Shown here in pieces: positions 42,104 to 50,966 of a DNA stretch of 62,174 nt (position 1 is the first letter of the stretch; each line of letters opens with the position of its first letter). The notes beneath the pieces were generated by a model. It was not told the origin of the DNA. It did not search any database and saw only the letters and a list, made by a program, of their open reading frames with translations. The translations under genes were made by a program, and so were the position numbers. The DNA comes from an uncultured Eubacteriales bacterium (lineage in GTDB: Bacteria > Bacillota > Clostridia > Christensenellales > UBA1242), in contig CAPRTS010000006.1 of NCBI GenBank assembly GCA_948695535.1, positions 8,077 through 70,250 of the forward strand, in the 5' to 3' direction.

Positions 42104-42334
42104 ATGATTATCACCGAACGGGCGAAAACTGCCTTGCACGCACTGCAACAACGCTACCCGGGCGCCAGCGTCAAATTGTTTATCACCAGCCTTCGCCAGC
42201 AACACTGGCTGATTTTGCAAGTCGTTGACAACACCGCGGACAAAATTTACCACTTCGCCGCGTTCTTGTGCCCGGCCGACCCGGCCACCGCCACCTTCGA
42301 CCACAACGACACCCAATTTCGGTTACACGACTAA
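42104..42334 (+). CDS. Small hypothetical protein, 76 aa, faintly HesB/IscA-like
   Basis: It starts MIITERAKTALHALQQRYPG, a pattern reminiscent of HesB/IscA-type proteins, but it lacks the cluster-binding cysteines. TTGACC (42065) and TAAGAA with 17-bp spacing lie upstream, and no Shine-Dalgarno is visible, so I use ATG 42104 rather than 42086. It is convergent with the jag operon and shares its terminator. Confidence 0.5.
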   Translation: MIITERAKTALHALQQRYPGASVKLFITSLRQQHWLILQVVDNTADKIYHFAAFLCPADPATATFDHNDTQFRLHD

Positions 42335-42342
42335 TAAAAAAA

Positions 42343-42369
42343 CAACGGGTTGCCCGTTGCTCTTTATAT
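42343..42369. terminator. Bidirectional Rho-independent terminator
   Basis: CAACGGG and CCCGTTG form a 7-bp stem with a 3-nt loop. On minus it is followed by TTTTTTTATTAG, ending the rpmH-rnpA-yidC-jag operon; on plus by CTCTTTATATT. Confidence 0.9.
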
Positions 42370-42392
42370 TAGGTAGGGGTTGCCCTGCTCTC

Positions 42393-43202
42393 TTATCTCG
42401 CCCCGGGTTTAATCACCAAGAAACGGTGGGGTTCGACGCCTTCGCTTTGGGTGATAATGCCTTCCACGTCTTGCAAAGCCAGGTGCACAATCACACGTTC
42501 GCGCGCCGGCATGGGTTCTAACTTAACCGCGTGGCCGCTGGTTTTCACGTATTCGGCTTTGCGTTTGGCCAAGGCAATTAAACTTTCGCGGCGTTTTTCG
42601 CGGTAGTTCGCAATGTCCACCACTACCCGACGCGGTTCGCCACAGTGCGTGTTGATGCCAATGGACGCGACAATGGTGTTAATCGCGGCCAGCGTTTTGC
42701 CATTTTTACCAATCAGTCGCGACACGTCGTCGCCGTCCACCAAAATGGTAAATTCTTGGTCATCGTGGGCGGTGGTCACCGTCAAGTTGTCGCCCATTAG
42801 ACGAAAGAACTCTTGCGCGAACGCCAAGGTCTTAGTAAATTTCGGGCAGTTCGCGTCAAATTCGGTGACCGGACGCGGTGTTTTCGCCGCTTTGGCCGGT
42901 TGGGTTTTACCGCCAATTTCAAACTCTTCCACGGCCGGCGTCGCGTGGTCGGCGGGCAAGGTGTGGGCGGCAACGGGCGCACTGCTCTGGTTTTCCGGCG
43001 CGGGTTCGGGTTCAACTTCGGTTTTTAAGGGCGACGGGGTTACAGCGTCGGCTTTCAAACTGATTTCGACTTGCATTTTTTTGAACATACCCCCTGCGTC
43101 CAAGATGTTGAAGTCCACGTCCGCCATACTGACGCCTAATTCAGCACAGCCTTTGGTAATGGCTTCGTCCAAGGTTTTAGCACTAATTACGACTTTGTTC
43201 AT
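42393..43202 (-). CDS. jag: RNA-binding protein Jag/KhpB
   Basis: Three parts are visible: an N-terminal Jag_N domain (SAKTLDEAITKGCAELGVSM), a low-complexity linker with Pro/Ala/Glu (about 60-125), then a KH domain (VDGDDVSRLIGKNGKTLAAI) and an R3H domain (MPARERVIVHLALQD). KhpB binds RNA with KhpA and affects cell elongation. It overlaps the yidC stop by 4 bp, the normal order after yidC. Confidence 0.95.
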   Translation of the reverse strand: MNKVVISAKTLDEAITKGCAELGVSMADVDFNILDAGGMFKKMQVEISLKADAVTPSPLKTEVEPEPAPENQSSAPVAAHTLPADHATPAVEEFEIGGKTQPAKAAKTPRPVTEFDANCPKFTKTLAFAQEFFRLMGDNLTVTTAHDDQEFTILVDGDDVSRLIGKNGKTLAAINTIVASIGINTHCGEPRRVVVDIANYREKRRESLIALAKRKAEYVKTSGHAVKLEPMPARERVIVHLALQDVEGIITQSEGVEPHRFLVIKPGAR

Positions 43203-44347
43203 TTTCTTCCTCCTTTGAAATATTTCGCGTGCGGATTGATAATCGTCGCGTCGAAATCTTTTTTGGGTTCTAACTGGGGGCGTTGTTTTTTAATGATTAA
43301 GTCCACCAAGAAGGTAAACAGCGTGGTCAGCAAGGTCGACACCAACGACGACGAGATCAGGTAAATCGCGAACGCGGACGTTTGCATCAAACCAAACAAG
43401 ATTAAAATCGCCGGCATCACCCACTGCATAATCTTGCCCATTTGCGCCGGATCCACCACCGGCTTTTCACCAGACGCGATGGCTTGGCGTTTCGCGTCAC
43501 GCATCGAATAAGTAATAAGCGGTTCGGGGGCTTTTTTCTCGGCCGGTTTGGGCATGTTGCGTTGGTTCATAAACATGGATAATTTGGTGGACAAGAAACT
43601 GGTCACGCCGGTCAAAATCGCCAAGATTAACCAACCGTTAACGCCCTTGACACCGGCGTCCAAGTTGTCACGAATCGCGTTGTAAGTGTCCTTCTGGTCG
43701 TCCGCCAGTTGGTGGTTCTTGGGCTGGCTTTGGTTAAACTCGTCAAAGGTCATTACCGCACTGCTCCACGGGGTGTCCGGTTGCCAAATGTTTTTAACCC
43801 AAAAGAAACTGGTGCGCGTTTCATTATACTTGGCGTTCAACGCGTCGTGCAACGCCGTCTTTTGTTCGTCGGTCAGGGTGTCGGGCGCGATTTTATTGCC
43901 GTCGGCGTCGGTGGTGTACTGCTCGTAAACCGCCACCAGTTCGGTATACTCGTGATAAATGTTGTCTTTGGAAATGGTGTTCAACGCGCCTAACACTTGA
44001 AAGAACACGACCATGGTGATAATCACGCTGACTAAACTCATCAAGGAACTGCCCAGTCCACCCACGCCGTTTTTGCGGAACAGTTCTTGTTTGGCCTTGG
44101 TGAACGCCAACGGGTCGTTCGCGTAAACTTGTTGTAGGTCGGCAATCTCGGCGGACAAAGCCTGTTGCTTCACTTGGTTGCGGCGCGACAAGTACTTGTT
44201 AACGAAGTCCAACGGCGACAACATTAACTTAATAAATAAGGTAAAGAAAAAAATCGCGAAGCCGTAAGAAACCCAGCCCCAGCCCATAATGCTTTTAATC
44301 AGCCAATACACAAACCCGGCAATACCGCCACCCTCAGGAAAAACCAT
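43199..44347 (-). CDS. yidC: Membrane protein insertase YidC/OxaI
   Basis: A 382-residue insertase with five TM regions, a coiled hairpin (KQQALSAEIADLQQVYANDP) after the first TM helix and typical YidC2 motifs (FFTLFIKLMLSPLDF). The first signal-like helix is weak and no lipobox is evident. An insertion of about 90 residues between the middle TM helices (HEYTELVAVYEQYTTDADGN onwards) is longer than in Bacillus relatives. TATAAT, overlapping the rnpA stop, ends 7 nt before the ATG. Confidence 0.95.
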   Translation of the reverse strand: MVFPEGGGIAGFVYWLIKSIMGWGWVSYGFAIFFFTLFIKLMLSPLDFVNKYLSRRNQVKQQALSAEIADLQQVYANDPLAFTKAKQELFRKNGVGGLGSSLMSLVSVIITMVVFFQVLGALNTISKDNIYHEYTELVAVYEQYTTDADGNKIAPDTLTDEQKTALHDALNAKYNETRTSFFWVKNIWQPDTPWSSAVMTFDEFNQSQPKNHQLADDQKDTYNAIRDNLDAGVKGVNGWLILAILTGVTSFLSTKLSMFMNQRNMPKPAEKKAPEPLITYSMRDAKRQAIASGEKPVVDPAQMGKIMQWVMPAILILFGLMQTSAFAIYLISSSLVSTLLTTLFTFLVDLIIKKQRPQLEPKKDFDATIINPHAKYFKGGRK

Positions 44348-44355
44348 AATGGTAA

Positions 44356-44688
44356 TTATAACATAAGTCCCGCTTTTTTCAAAGTCTTTTGTAAGTCTAA
44401 GGTGATATATAATAAATGTTGCTTAACCAAGTCCGGCTTGGCCACCACGACCAAGTTATACTTGCCGGTAAATTGCGGTAACAACGGGCGCATCGCTTCG
44501 CGCATTAAGCGCATGGCGCGGTGGCGTACCACGCTGTTACCGACTTTCTTGCTGGCCGAGAAACCGATTTTCAAAGTGGTCGCGGAGCAAAAAAGCACAC
44601 TGACGAATTGTCCGCCGGTGCGCTGGCCTTTTTGGTGCAGGTAGTTAAAAGTCTTCCGTTTTTTTAAGCGGTACTTAACGGGGAGCAT
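44356..44688 (-). CDS. rnpA: Ribonuclease P protein component
   Basis: 110 residues with the RNR-type signature KIGFSASKKVGNSVVRHRAM RLMREAMR (shown in two parts). It binds RNase P RNA and supports tRNA 5' processing. The ATG shares one base with the rpmH stop (TAATG), coupling the two. Confidence 0.95.
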   Translation of the reverse strand: MLPVKYRLKKRKTFNYLHQKGQRTGGQFVSVLFCSATTLKIGFSASKKVGNSVVRHRAMRLMREAMRPLLPQFTGKYNLVVVAKPDLVKQHLLYITLDLQKTLKKAGLML

Positions 44689-44825
44689 TATTTAGTGGTC
44701 AGTCGTTTACGACCCCTTGCCCGACGGCGACGGATAACATTACGACCGCCGACCGTTTTCATGCGTTTGCGGAAACCGACCGCGCGACGACGTTTAACTT
44801 TACTAGGTTGCCAAGTTCTTTTCAT
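44688..44825 (-). CDS. rpmH: 50S ribosomal protein L34
   Basis: A 45-residue, very basic protein, MKRTWQPSKVKRRRAVGFRK then a tail with RRRRARGRKRL, the universal L34 pattern. TATAAT (44833-44838) ends 7 nt before the ATG with no Shine-Dalgarno, so its mRNA should be leaderless. It is first in the operon rpmH-rnpA-yidC-jag and divergent from dnaA. Confidence 0.98.
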   Translation of the reverse strand: MKRTWQPSKVKRRRAVGFRKRMKTVGGRNVIRRRRARGRKRLTTK

Positions 44826-44910
44826 AATGCCCATTATATAATGAAACCCGCCCCGCCGTCAACAGTAAGTTTACAACCGCGCGTAAGTGGTGTATAATAA
44901 GTTTTACTTT
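44826..44910. promoter_or_regulatory. Divergent rpmH/dnaA promoter region, candidate oriC edge
   Basis: Only 85 bp separate the two start codons. It carries TATAAT on minus (44833-44838) for rpmH and TATAAT on plus (44893-44898) for dnaA. A single DnaA-box-like sequence, TTATACACC (one mismatch to TTATNCACA), lies on minus across the dnaA -10 box. No box cluster or DUE-like AT-rich tract is seen. Confidence 0.7.
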
Positions 44911-46269
44911 ATGGACGTAAAAGACGTGTGGCAACGGGCAATCCCGATTATTGAAAACAATGTCAGTAGCATTTCTTTTGACCTGTACATTCAACCGCTG
45001 ATGCCGGAAGCGTTTGAAGACGGGGTCTACATTTTGTCGGCGATGTCCACCCGCGACGCCAATTACGCGCGCAACGAACGCCACTTCCCGCACATCGAGT
45101 ACGCGATTAAGACCGTGGCGCCGATTGTGGAAAAGGTGGAAATTATTGACGCGGTGGAAAAAGAACGCCGCGACGCGCGCAACAACCCGCCGGAAGAATC
45201 CCCCCTGCCCGCGCCGATCGTGCGTCAAAACAACGTTAACCCGCAACAGACTTTCGCTAACTTTATCGTCGGCAAGTCCAACCAAGAAGTCGCGGCCATG
45301 GCCGAGTTCGCCGCCAAGCAACCGGGTAAGAAAATTAACCCGTTATTCATTTACGGTCGTTCGGGACTGGGCAAGACCCATTTACTAAACGCGATTGCTA
45401 ACTATATATTAGAAGACAACCCGGCGGCGAACTTGGTGTTAACTTCCTGCCAAAAGTTCACCGACGATTACGTGAACGTGATTAAACAGAAAGGCGACTT
45501 CGGCGCGTTTCGCGAGAAGTACCGCAATGTGGACGTGTTGTTAATTGACGATATTCAAGAAATTACCAACAAACAGGCCACCCAAGAAGAGTTCTTCCAC
45601 ACTTTCAATGATTTATTTGAACATAACCGCCAAATCGTGATTACCAGTGACCGCCACCCCAACGAGATTGCGACCTTGGCCGAACGCATGAAGTCCCGTT
45701 TCAAAGGTGGTATCTTGCAAGACATTCGCAACCCCGACGTGGAAACGCGTATCGCGATTTTGAAAAAGAAAACCGAACTGGAAGGCAAGTATTTAAGTGA
45801 CGACGTTGCGGCCTACATTGCCGAGTACAGTTACAAGCTGAACGAAAACGTGCGCGACATGGAAGGTCACTTGTTCAAAATTATTTTCTACGCCGAATTG
45901 AACGGCCACGCGATTGCGACCTTGGCGGACTGTGACCTGGCGTTGGCGGAAAAAGACAACGACGACGGCAGCCATACCCACGACGTCGGTGCGCAAATCA
46001 TCGCCGCGGTCGGGACGTACTTTAATCTGGCGCCCGACGACATTACCGGTAAACGCCGTACCGAAGCCTTGGCCGACGCGCGCATGGTTACCGCCTACAT
46101 TTTGACCGAGCAGTTAAAAGACGTGCCTTTAACCGAAATTGGCGAAATTTTGGGGGGGCGTACCCACGCTTCGGTGATTTATTCGCGCAACAAGATTGCC
46201 GCCCAAGTCAAAAACGGCGGCAAATTGGCGGCCGCGGTTACGGATATTTTGAAACAACTGGCTAAATAA
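44911..46269 (+). CDS. dnaA: Chromosomal replication initiator DnaA
   Basis: A 452-residue DnaA: domain I (DVKDVWQRAIPIIENN), short domain II, AAA+ domain with Walker A GRSGLGKTHLL (about 148) and Walker B LLIDDIQ, and domain IV with the box-recognition helix region GGRTHASVIYSRNKI, where the usual D-H-T/S is T-H-A-S. It opens oriC. I start it at ATG 44911, 12 nt after TATAAT, not at an upstream GTG. dnaN follows with its own promoter. Confidence 0.98.
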   Translation: MDVKDVWQRAIPIIENNVSSISFDLYIQPLMPEAFEDGVYILSAMSTRDANYARNERHFPHIEYAIKTVAPIVEKVEIIDAVEKERRDARNNPPEESPLPAPIVRQNNVNPQQTFANFIVGKSNQEVAAMAEFAAKQPGKKINPLFIYGRSGLGKTHLLNAIANYILEDNPAANLVLTSCQKFTDDYVNVIKQKGDFGAFREKYRNVDVLLIDDIQEITNKQATQEEFFHTFNDLFEHNRQIVITSDRHPNEIATLAERMKSRFKGGILQDIRNPDVETRIAILKKKTELEGKYLSDDVAAYIAEYSYKLNENVRDMEGHLFKIIFYAELNGHAIATLADCDLALAEKDNDDGSHTHDVGAQIIAAVGTYFNLAPDDITGKRRTEALADARMVTAYILTEQLKDVPLTEIGEILGGRTHASVIYSRNKIAAQVKNGGKLAAAVTDILKQLAK

Positions 46270-46306
46270 ATTAGACACACTGGCGAAAAAACGTTATAAT
46301 AACAGT

Positions 46307-47413
46307 ATGAAATTTATTTGTGAAGCAGAAGACTTAAAGGCCGCGGTCGCGATTGTCGCCCACGGTACCAGTGCGAAAAGCCTGAACCCGATTTTGGAAG
46401 GCATTAAAATTATCGCAGAAAAGGACACGGTCACGTTCTTGGCGACGGACTTGGAAATTTACTTGCGCAAAACCATTCGCGCCGACGTTAAACAAGACGG
46501 CGCCGCGGTCTTGCCGGGTAAACTGTTCGGCGAATACATTGCCAAGGTTTCGGGCAACCAAATTATCTTTACCAGTACCGACACCACCGCGGTCATCGAA
46601 CACGGCGAAGGCAACGACGGCAAGTTCTCGTGCTTGCCGGTCACCGAATACCCAGATCTGGTCAACTTGGCGACCAAACCGACCTTGGCGATTAAAAGCG
46701 GCGACTTGAAAGAAATTATCACCAAAGCCCTGCCCTTTACCGCCATGGACAACGCGCGCCCGGTGTTACGTGGGGCGTTATTCGAAATCAACGCCGACAG
46801 CAACACCTTAACCGCGGTCGCCTTGGACGGCTTCCGTTTGGCCAAAATTGAAAAACCGTTAATCCGCCCGACCGGCAACAGCAAAATTATTATTCCGTTG
46901 CGCGCTTTGGAAGAAATGCGCCGCATGATTATTGACGAGAAAGAAGAAATTAACTTGGTAGTGGAAAACAAGTTCGTGCAAATCGCGGTCGGCAGTACCA
47001 CTCTGGCGTCGCGTTTAATCGACGGCGACTTCGTGAACTATAAACAAATTATTCCGCACGAATTTAACGGCAGTGTGGTCGTGGAAACCGCGCCGTTATT
47101 GGCGGCGGTCGGCCGTGCGGGCTTACTGACCGGCAGTAACAAAATTAACGTGCTGACTTTAAGCACTGCCAACAAGTGTTTGGAAATTAACGCTAACAAC
47201 GACTTAGGCAAGATTAACGAACGCGTGGCGGCCAACTTAGACGGCCAAGATATTAAAATCGCGTTTAATGCCAAGTATCTGTTCGACGCGTTAAACACGA
47301 TTACCGACCCGTTCGTCAAATTGGCTTACACCGCCCCGTTAGCGCCGTGCGTAATCACCAGTGCCAAGGGTGGCGACTATTTATTCTTAGTATTGCCCGT
47401 GCGTTTGGGTTAA
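46307..47413 (+). CDS. dnaN: DNA polymerase III beta sliding clamp
   Basis: 368 residues with the three-fold clamp architecture. Recognisable segments are LNPILEGIKI near the N-terminus, PLIRPTGNSKIIIPLRAL in the middle and the C-terminal LFLVLPVRLG (typical Y-L-x-M-P-x-R-L). TATAAT (46295-46300) ends 6 nt before the ATG, so it is leaderless. Only 37 bp separate it from dnaA. Confidence 0.97.
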   Translation: MKFICEAEDLKAAVAIVAHGTSAKSLNPILEGIKIIAEKDTVTFLATDLEIYLRKTIRADVKQDGAAVLPGKLFGEYIAKVSGNQIIFTSTDTTAVIEHGEGNDGKFSCLPVTEYPDLVNLATKPTLAIKSGDLKEIITKALPFTAMDNARPVLRGALFEINADSNTLTAVALDGFRLAKIEKPLIRPTGNSKIIIPLRALEEMRRMIIDEKEEINLVVENKFVQIAVGSTTLASRLIDGDFVNYKQIIPHEFNGSVVVETAPLLAAVGRAGLLTGSNKINVLTLSTANKCLEINANNDLGKINERVAANLDGQDIKIAFNAKYLFDALNTITDPFVKLAYTAPLAPCVITSAKGGDYLFLVLPVRLG

Positions 47414-47438
47414 TAATAACTTTAAGGGGGACAAAGTT

Positions 47439-48140
47439 ATGAATTACCGCACTTGCGAAGCCATTAACCATAACTTTATCGTGACCGACAACGGGACGGT
47501 CGCGTGTCCCGCCGTGCAAGAATTGGTGACCGATTCCCTGCAACGCGCGTACATTTTCGCCAACTTATTTTTTTACGACATTACTGAACGCGAAGTTAAC
47601 AAGTTAGCCGCCAAAATTAACGCCAAACGGCAAGCGATTATCGAAAGTTCCGGTATTCCCAACGAAGACGTGGAACGGCTGTTCCCTAACCTGTCGGCGC
47701 AGTTCCGGAACGAAATCGGCGACAACTCGTTGGATCCGCTGATTAAAATGGAATTGGCGAAGACCAGTAAACACCTGTCCCTGCAACTGACCAAAGACGA
47801 ACAAAAGGCGATGGACGCGATGCGCCACGCAATTTGTGAACAAGAAATTGCCAAATTCAAAAAGTCGGTCATTTTCACCGTGGATAACAACGGTAAACCC
47901 TACCAAGTCAATTTTTCGGAAAAATACATTAACAACCTGCCACCGCGTTGTAAACAAGTGTTAAAACCGACCATTAAAATGGTGGCGTACATGGACGGGT
48001 TACAGTTCGACCAGTTTGAATTAACCCCGGACTTTACCTTAACCTACACCTGGGCGGACGTGCACCCGACCTTTGACGAAGCAAAGATTAAAGACGCGAT
48101 AAAATCAGTGATTGCGAAACCCGACCAGCCCGTTGTATAA
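47439..48140 (+). CDS. Hypothetical protein, 233 aa, between dnaN and serS
   Basis: Soluble, no TM, mixed helix and strand; ends VIAKPDQPVV. I recognise no family. A strong GGGGG Shine-Dalgarno sequence sits 9 nt before the ATG, unlike the leaderless neighbours, and it follows dnaN by 25 bp, so it may be translated from the dnaN transcript. Its last codons contain the serS -10 box. It occupies the place where recF or an S4-domain gene is usual. Confidence 0.75.
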   Translation: MNYRTCEAINHNFIVTDNGTVACPAVQELVTDSLQRAYIFANLFFYDITEREVNKLAAKINAKRQAIIESSGIPNEDVERLFPNLSAQFRNEIGDNSLDPLIKMELAKTSKHLSLQLTKDEQKAMDAMRHAICEQEIAKFKKSVIFTVDNNGKPYQVNFSEKYINNLPPRCKQVLKPTIKMVAYMDGLQFDQFELTPDFTLTYTWADVHPTFDEAKIKDAIKSVIAKPDQPVV

Positions 48141-48147
48141 TAGTAAA

Positions 48148-49434
48148 ATGTTAGACATCAACTTAATTCGTAACAACCCCGACGGGGTCAAAGCCCAACT
48201 GGGGAAACGGCTGGCCACGGTGCCGGATTTCAAAGCCGTCTTGGCCGCGGACGCAACGCGCCGGAACTTAATCCAAAAAAACGAAGCCCGTCGCCAAAAG
48301 CGCAACGAGAACAGCGCGATGATTGCCAAGTTAAAAAAGGAAGGTAAGGACGCCAGCAAGCAAATTGCCGAAATGAAAGCGATTGGCGACAAGATTGCCC
48401 ACTGCGACCGGGAAATTGCCGCCGCCGAACAAAAAATTTTTGACGGCTTGGCGCCGTTACCCAACCTACCCTTACCCGAAGTCGTGGCCGGCGGTAAAGA
48501 AAACAACCGCGTGATCAGCACCTTCGGTAAAAAACCCGCCCCCGCTTTCAAGCCCCAAGACCACGTGGCACTGGCCACTAATTTAGGTTTAATCGACTAC
48601 GAACGCGGTGCGAAAATCAGTGGCGCCAAAGCGTGGGTTTACACTGGCGTCGGCGCGTTATTAGAATGGGCGTTACTCAATTATTTTATCGACTTCCACA
48701 TTGCTAACGGTTACAAATTTATTTTACCGCCCCACTTGTTAAACTGGGACAGTGGTTTTGCCGCCGGACAATTCCCGAAGTTTGTGGACGACGTGTTTAT
48801 GACCAACTTCGATAAAGACCCGAAAAAAAGCAAATTCTTACTGCCGACCGCGGAAACGGCGTTACTTAATTTGCACCGTGACGAAATTATCCCGGCCGAC
48901 CACTTGCCGATTAAGTATTTCAGTTACTCACCCTGCTACCGCAAGGAAGCCGGCTCTTACCGTACCGACGAACGCGGCATGATTCGCGGTTATCAATTCA
49001 ATAAGATTGAAATGTTTATTTATTGCCAAGCCGCCGACAGCCCGAAATTTTTCGACGAACTGCTGCGTAACGCGCAAAAGTTGGTCGAAGGACTGGGCTT
49101 ACACTTCCAAACCGTGGCCTTGGCGGCCGGTGACTGCTCGGCCAGTATGGCGAAAACCGTCGACATTGAAGTTTATATCCCGTCGATGAACGGTTATAAG
49201 GAAGTTTCGTCGGTGTCGACGGCGACGGATTACCAAGCCCGCCGCGCGAATATCCGCACCAAAGACGCGGACGGCAAGACCGTGCTGGTGCACACGTTAA
49301 ACGGGTCGGGACTGGCCACGTCGCGTTTAATCCCGGCGATTTTGGAACAGTGCCAAAACGCGGACGGCAGTGTCAACGTACCCGCCGCTTTGCACAAATA
49401 CATGCACGGCATCACCGTGATTAAAAGGAAATAA
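48148..49434 (+). CDS. serS: Seryl-tRNA synthetase
   Basis: A class II synthetase of 428 residues with the N-terminal coiled-coil arm that grips the long variable loop of tRNA-Ser (about 35-95), motif 2 (SPCYRKEAGSYRTDERGMIR) and motif 3 (LNGSGLATSRLIPAILEQ). TATAAT (48136-48141) ends 6 nt before ATG 48148, so I prefer this start; the mRNA would be leaderless and cannot carry a T-box. glyS follows in the same direction. Confidence 0.97.
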   Translation: MLDINLIRNNPDGVKAQLGKRLATVPDFKAVLAADATRRNLIQKNEARRQKRNENSAMIAKLKKEGKDASKQIAEMKAIGDKIAHCDREIAAAEQKIFDGLAPLPNLPLPEVVAGGKENNRVISTFGKKPAPAFKPQDHVALATNLGLIDYERGAKISGAKAWVYTGVGALLEWALLNYFIDFHIANGYKFILPPHLLNWDSGFAAGQFPKFVDDVFMTNFDKDPKKSKFLLPTAETALLNLHRDEIIPADHLPIKYFSYSPCYRKEAGSYRTDERGMIRGYQFNKIEMFIYCQAADSPKFFDELLRNAQKLVEGLGLHFQTVALAAGDCSASMAKTVDIEVYIPSMNGYKEVSSVSTATDYQARRANIRTKDADGKTVLVHTLNGSGLATSRLIPAILEQCQNADGSVNVPAALHKYMHGITVIKRK

Positions 49435-49439
49435 CCACC

Positions 49440-50828
49440 ATGGACATGGAAAAAATTATTACTTTGTGTAAAAGTCGGGGGTTCGTCTTTCCCGGCAGTG
49501 ATATTTACGACGGACTGGCCAACACTTGGGACTTTGGGCCGTTGGGCGTAGAGTTAAAAAACAACATCAAGGCCGCGTGGTGGCGCGAGTTCGTGACCAC
49601 CAACGACAACTCGGTTGGCTTGGACGGGGGCATTTTAATGAACCGCAACGTCTGGGTCGCCAGTGGCCACGTCGCCGGCTTTGCCGACCCGTTAATGGAC
49701 TGTAAGGCTTGCCAAACCCGCACCCGCGCCGACAAGTTAATTGAAGCCCACGACGCGAACGTGAACGCCGACGGCTGGACAAACGAAGCGTTAGAAAAGT
49801 ACATCAACGACCACCACTTGACCTGCCCCAATTGCGGTAAGTTCGCGTGGACGCCGATTCGCCAATTCAATTTAATGTTCGCCACCAACCGCGGGGTGAC
49901 CACCGACACCGCCAACCAAATTTTCTTGCGTCCGGAAACCGCGCAAAGCGAGTACATCAATTTTGCCAACGTGCAACGCAGTCTGCGGTTGAAGGTTCCG
50001 TTCGGCATCGGCCAAATTGGCAAAGCGTTCCGCAACGAGATTACGCCCGGCAACTTCATTTTCCGCACCATTGAGTTTGAACAAATGGAGCACCAACTGT
50101 TCTGCCCCGCTGACGCCGCGATGGGCTTTTACGAACAATATAAGCAAAAAATTTGGCACTTCTGCACGGACGTTTTGGGACTGAATCCGGAGCACTTGCG
50201 TTTCCACGACCACGAGAAACTGGTCTTTTACGCCAAAGCCGCGTGCGACATGGAATATTTATACCCGTTTGGCTGGGGCGAACTGAACGGCACGCACCAC
50301 CGCGGTGTACACGACTTGACCAACCACCAAAACTTATCCAAAAAGAACTTAATGTACCAAGACCCGGTCACCAACGCGAAATACTTGCCGACCGTGATTG
50401 AAAGTTCGCAAGGTGTGGAACGGCTGTTCTTGGCGATTATTTGCGACGCTTACACGGAAGAAAAGATTGCCGACGACGACACCCGCGTGGTGTTGAAATT
50501 GAACCCGAACCTGGCGCCGTACAAAGTCTGTGTCCTGCCGTTGCAAAAGAAAGGCCTGACCGCAACCGCAACCAAATTGTACCGCGACCTGCAACAACAC
50601 TTCGCGACCGCTTACGACGACGCCGGCTCGATTGGTAAACGCTACCGTCGTCAAGACGAAATTGGCACGCCGTTCTGCGTGACCGTGGACTACGACACGC
50701 TTAACGACCAGACCGTAACTATCCGTGACCGCGACACTATGACCCAAGAACGAGTCAAAATTGCGGATTTGCCGGCCAAAGTTATTAACATACTTACAGC
50801 CTATAATACAAAGAAAAATATTTTATGA
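49440..50828 (+). CDS. glyS: Glycyl-tRNA synthetase, alpha2 type
   Basis: The homodimeric class II GlyRS also found in archaea, eukaryotes, Mollicutes and some Clostridia: N-terminal FPGSDIYDGLANTWDFGPLG, zinc-like CxxC pairs (CKACQTR, CPNCGKF), motif 2 (IGKAFRNEITPGNFIFRTIE) and a C-terminal anticodon-binding domain. 462 residues. An AAAGGA site about 13 nt upstream lies at the end of serS, five bp away, so the two form an operon. The start could also be ATG 49446. Confidence 0.97.
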   Translation: MDMEKIITLCKSRGFVFPGSDIYDGLANTWDFGPLGVELKNNIKAAWWREFVTTNDNSVGLDGGILMNRNVWVASGHVAGFADPLMDCKACQTRTRADKLIEAHDANVNADGWTNEALEKYINDHHLTCPNCGKFAWTPIRQFNLMFATNRGVTTDTANQIFLRPETAQSEYINFANVQRSLRLKVPFGIGQIGKAFRNEITPGNFIFRTIEFEQMEHQLFCPADAAMGFYEQYKQKIWHFCTDVLGLNPEHLRFHDHEKLVFYAKAACDMEYLYPFGWGELNGTHHRGVHDLTNHQNLSKKNLMYQDPVTNAKYLPTVIESSQGVERLFLAIICDAYTEEKIADDDTRVVLKLNPNLAPYKVCVLPLQKKGLTATATKLYRDLQQHFATAYDDAGSIGKRYRRQDEIGTPFCVTVDYDTLNDQTVTIRDRDTMTQERVKIADLPAKVINILTAYNTKKNIL

Positions 50829-50864
50829 TAGATAGTGTGGGTGCCTAAGTTCTAAATTAAAAAC

Positions 50865-50882
50865 TTGACCCACCGCGGTCAA
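50865..50882. promoter_or_regulatory. Palindrome upstream of gmk
   Basis: TTGACC-CACCGC-GGTCAA is a perfect 6-bp inverted repeat with a 6-bp spacer, and TTGACCCA recurs at 50909 (as TTTGACCCA). It could be an operator or the -35 part of tandem promoters. The remaining intergenic DNA up to gmk shows nothing else. Confidence 0.4.
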
Positions 50883-50966
50883 AGTCTTAAAATTAACCAA
50901 TAAAAAATTTGACCCAAAGTCGCTAAGACCGGCGGCCAATTAAATATTTACTAAACGGGGGAAAAT

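Noticed and set aside
48141..49445. T-box leaders for serS, glyS or leuS
   Set aside because: serS has a -10 box 6 nt before its start, glyS follows serS by 5 bp and leuS overlaps gyrA, leaving no room for a T-box.
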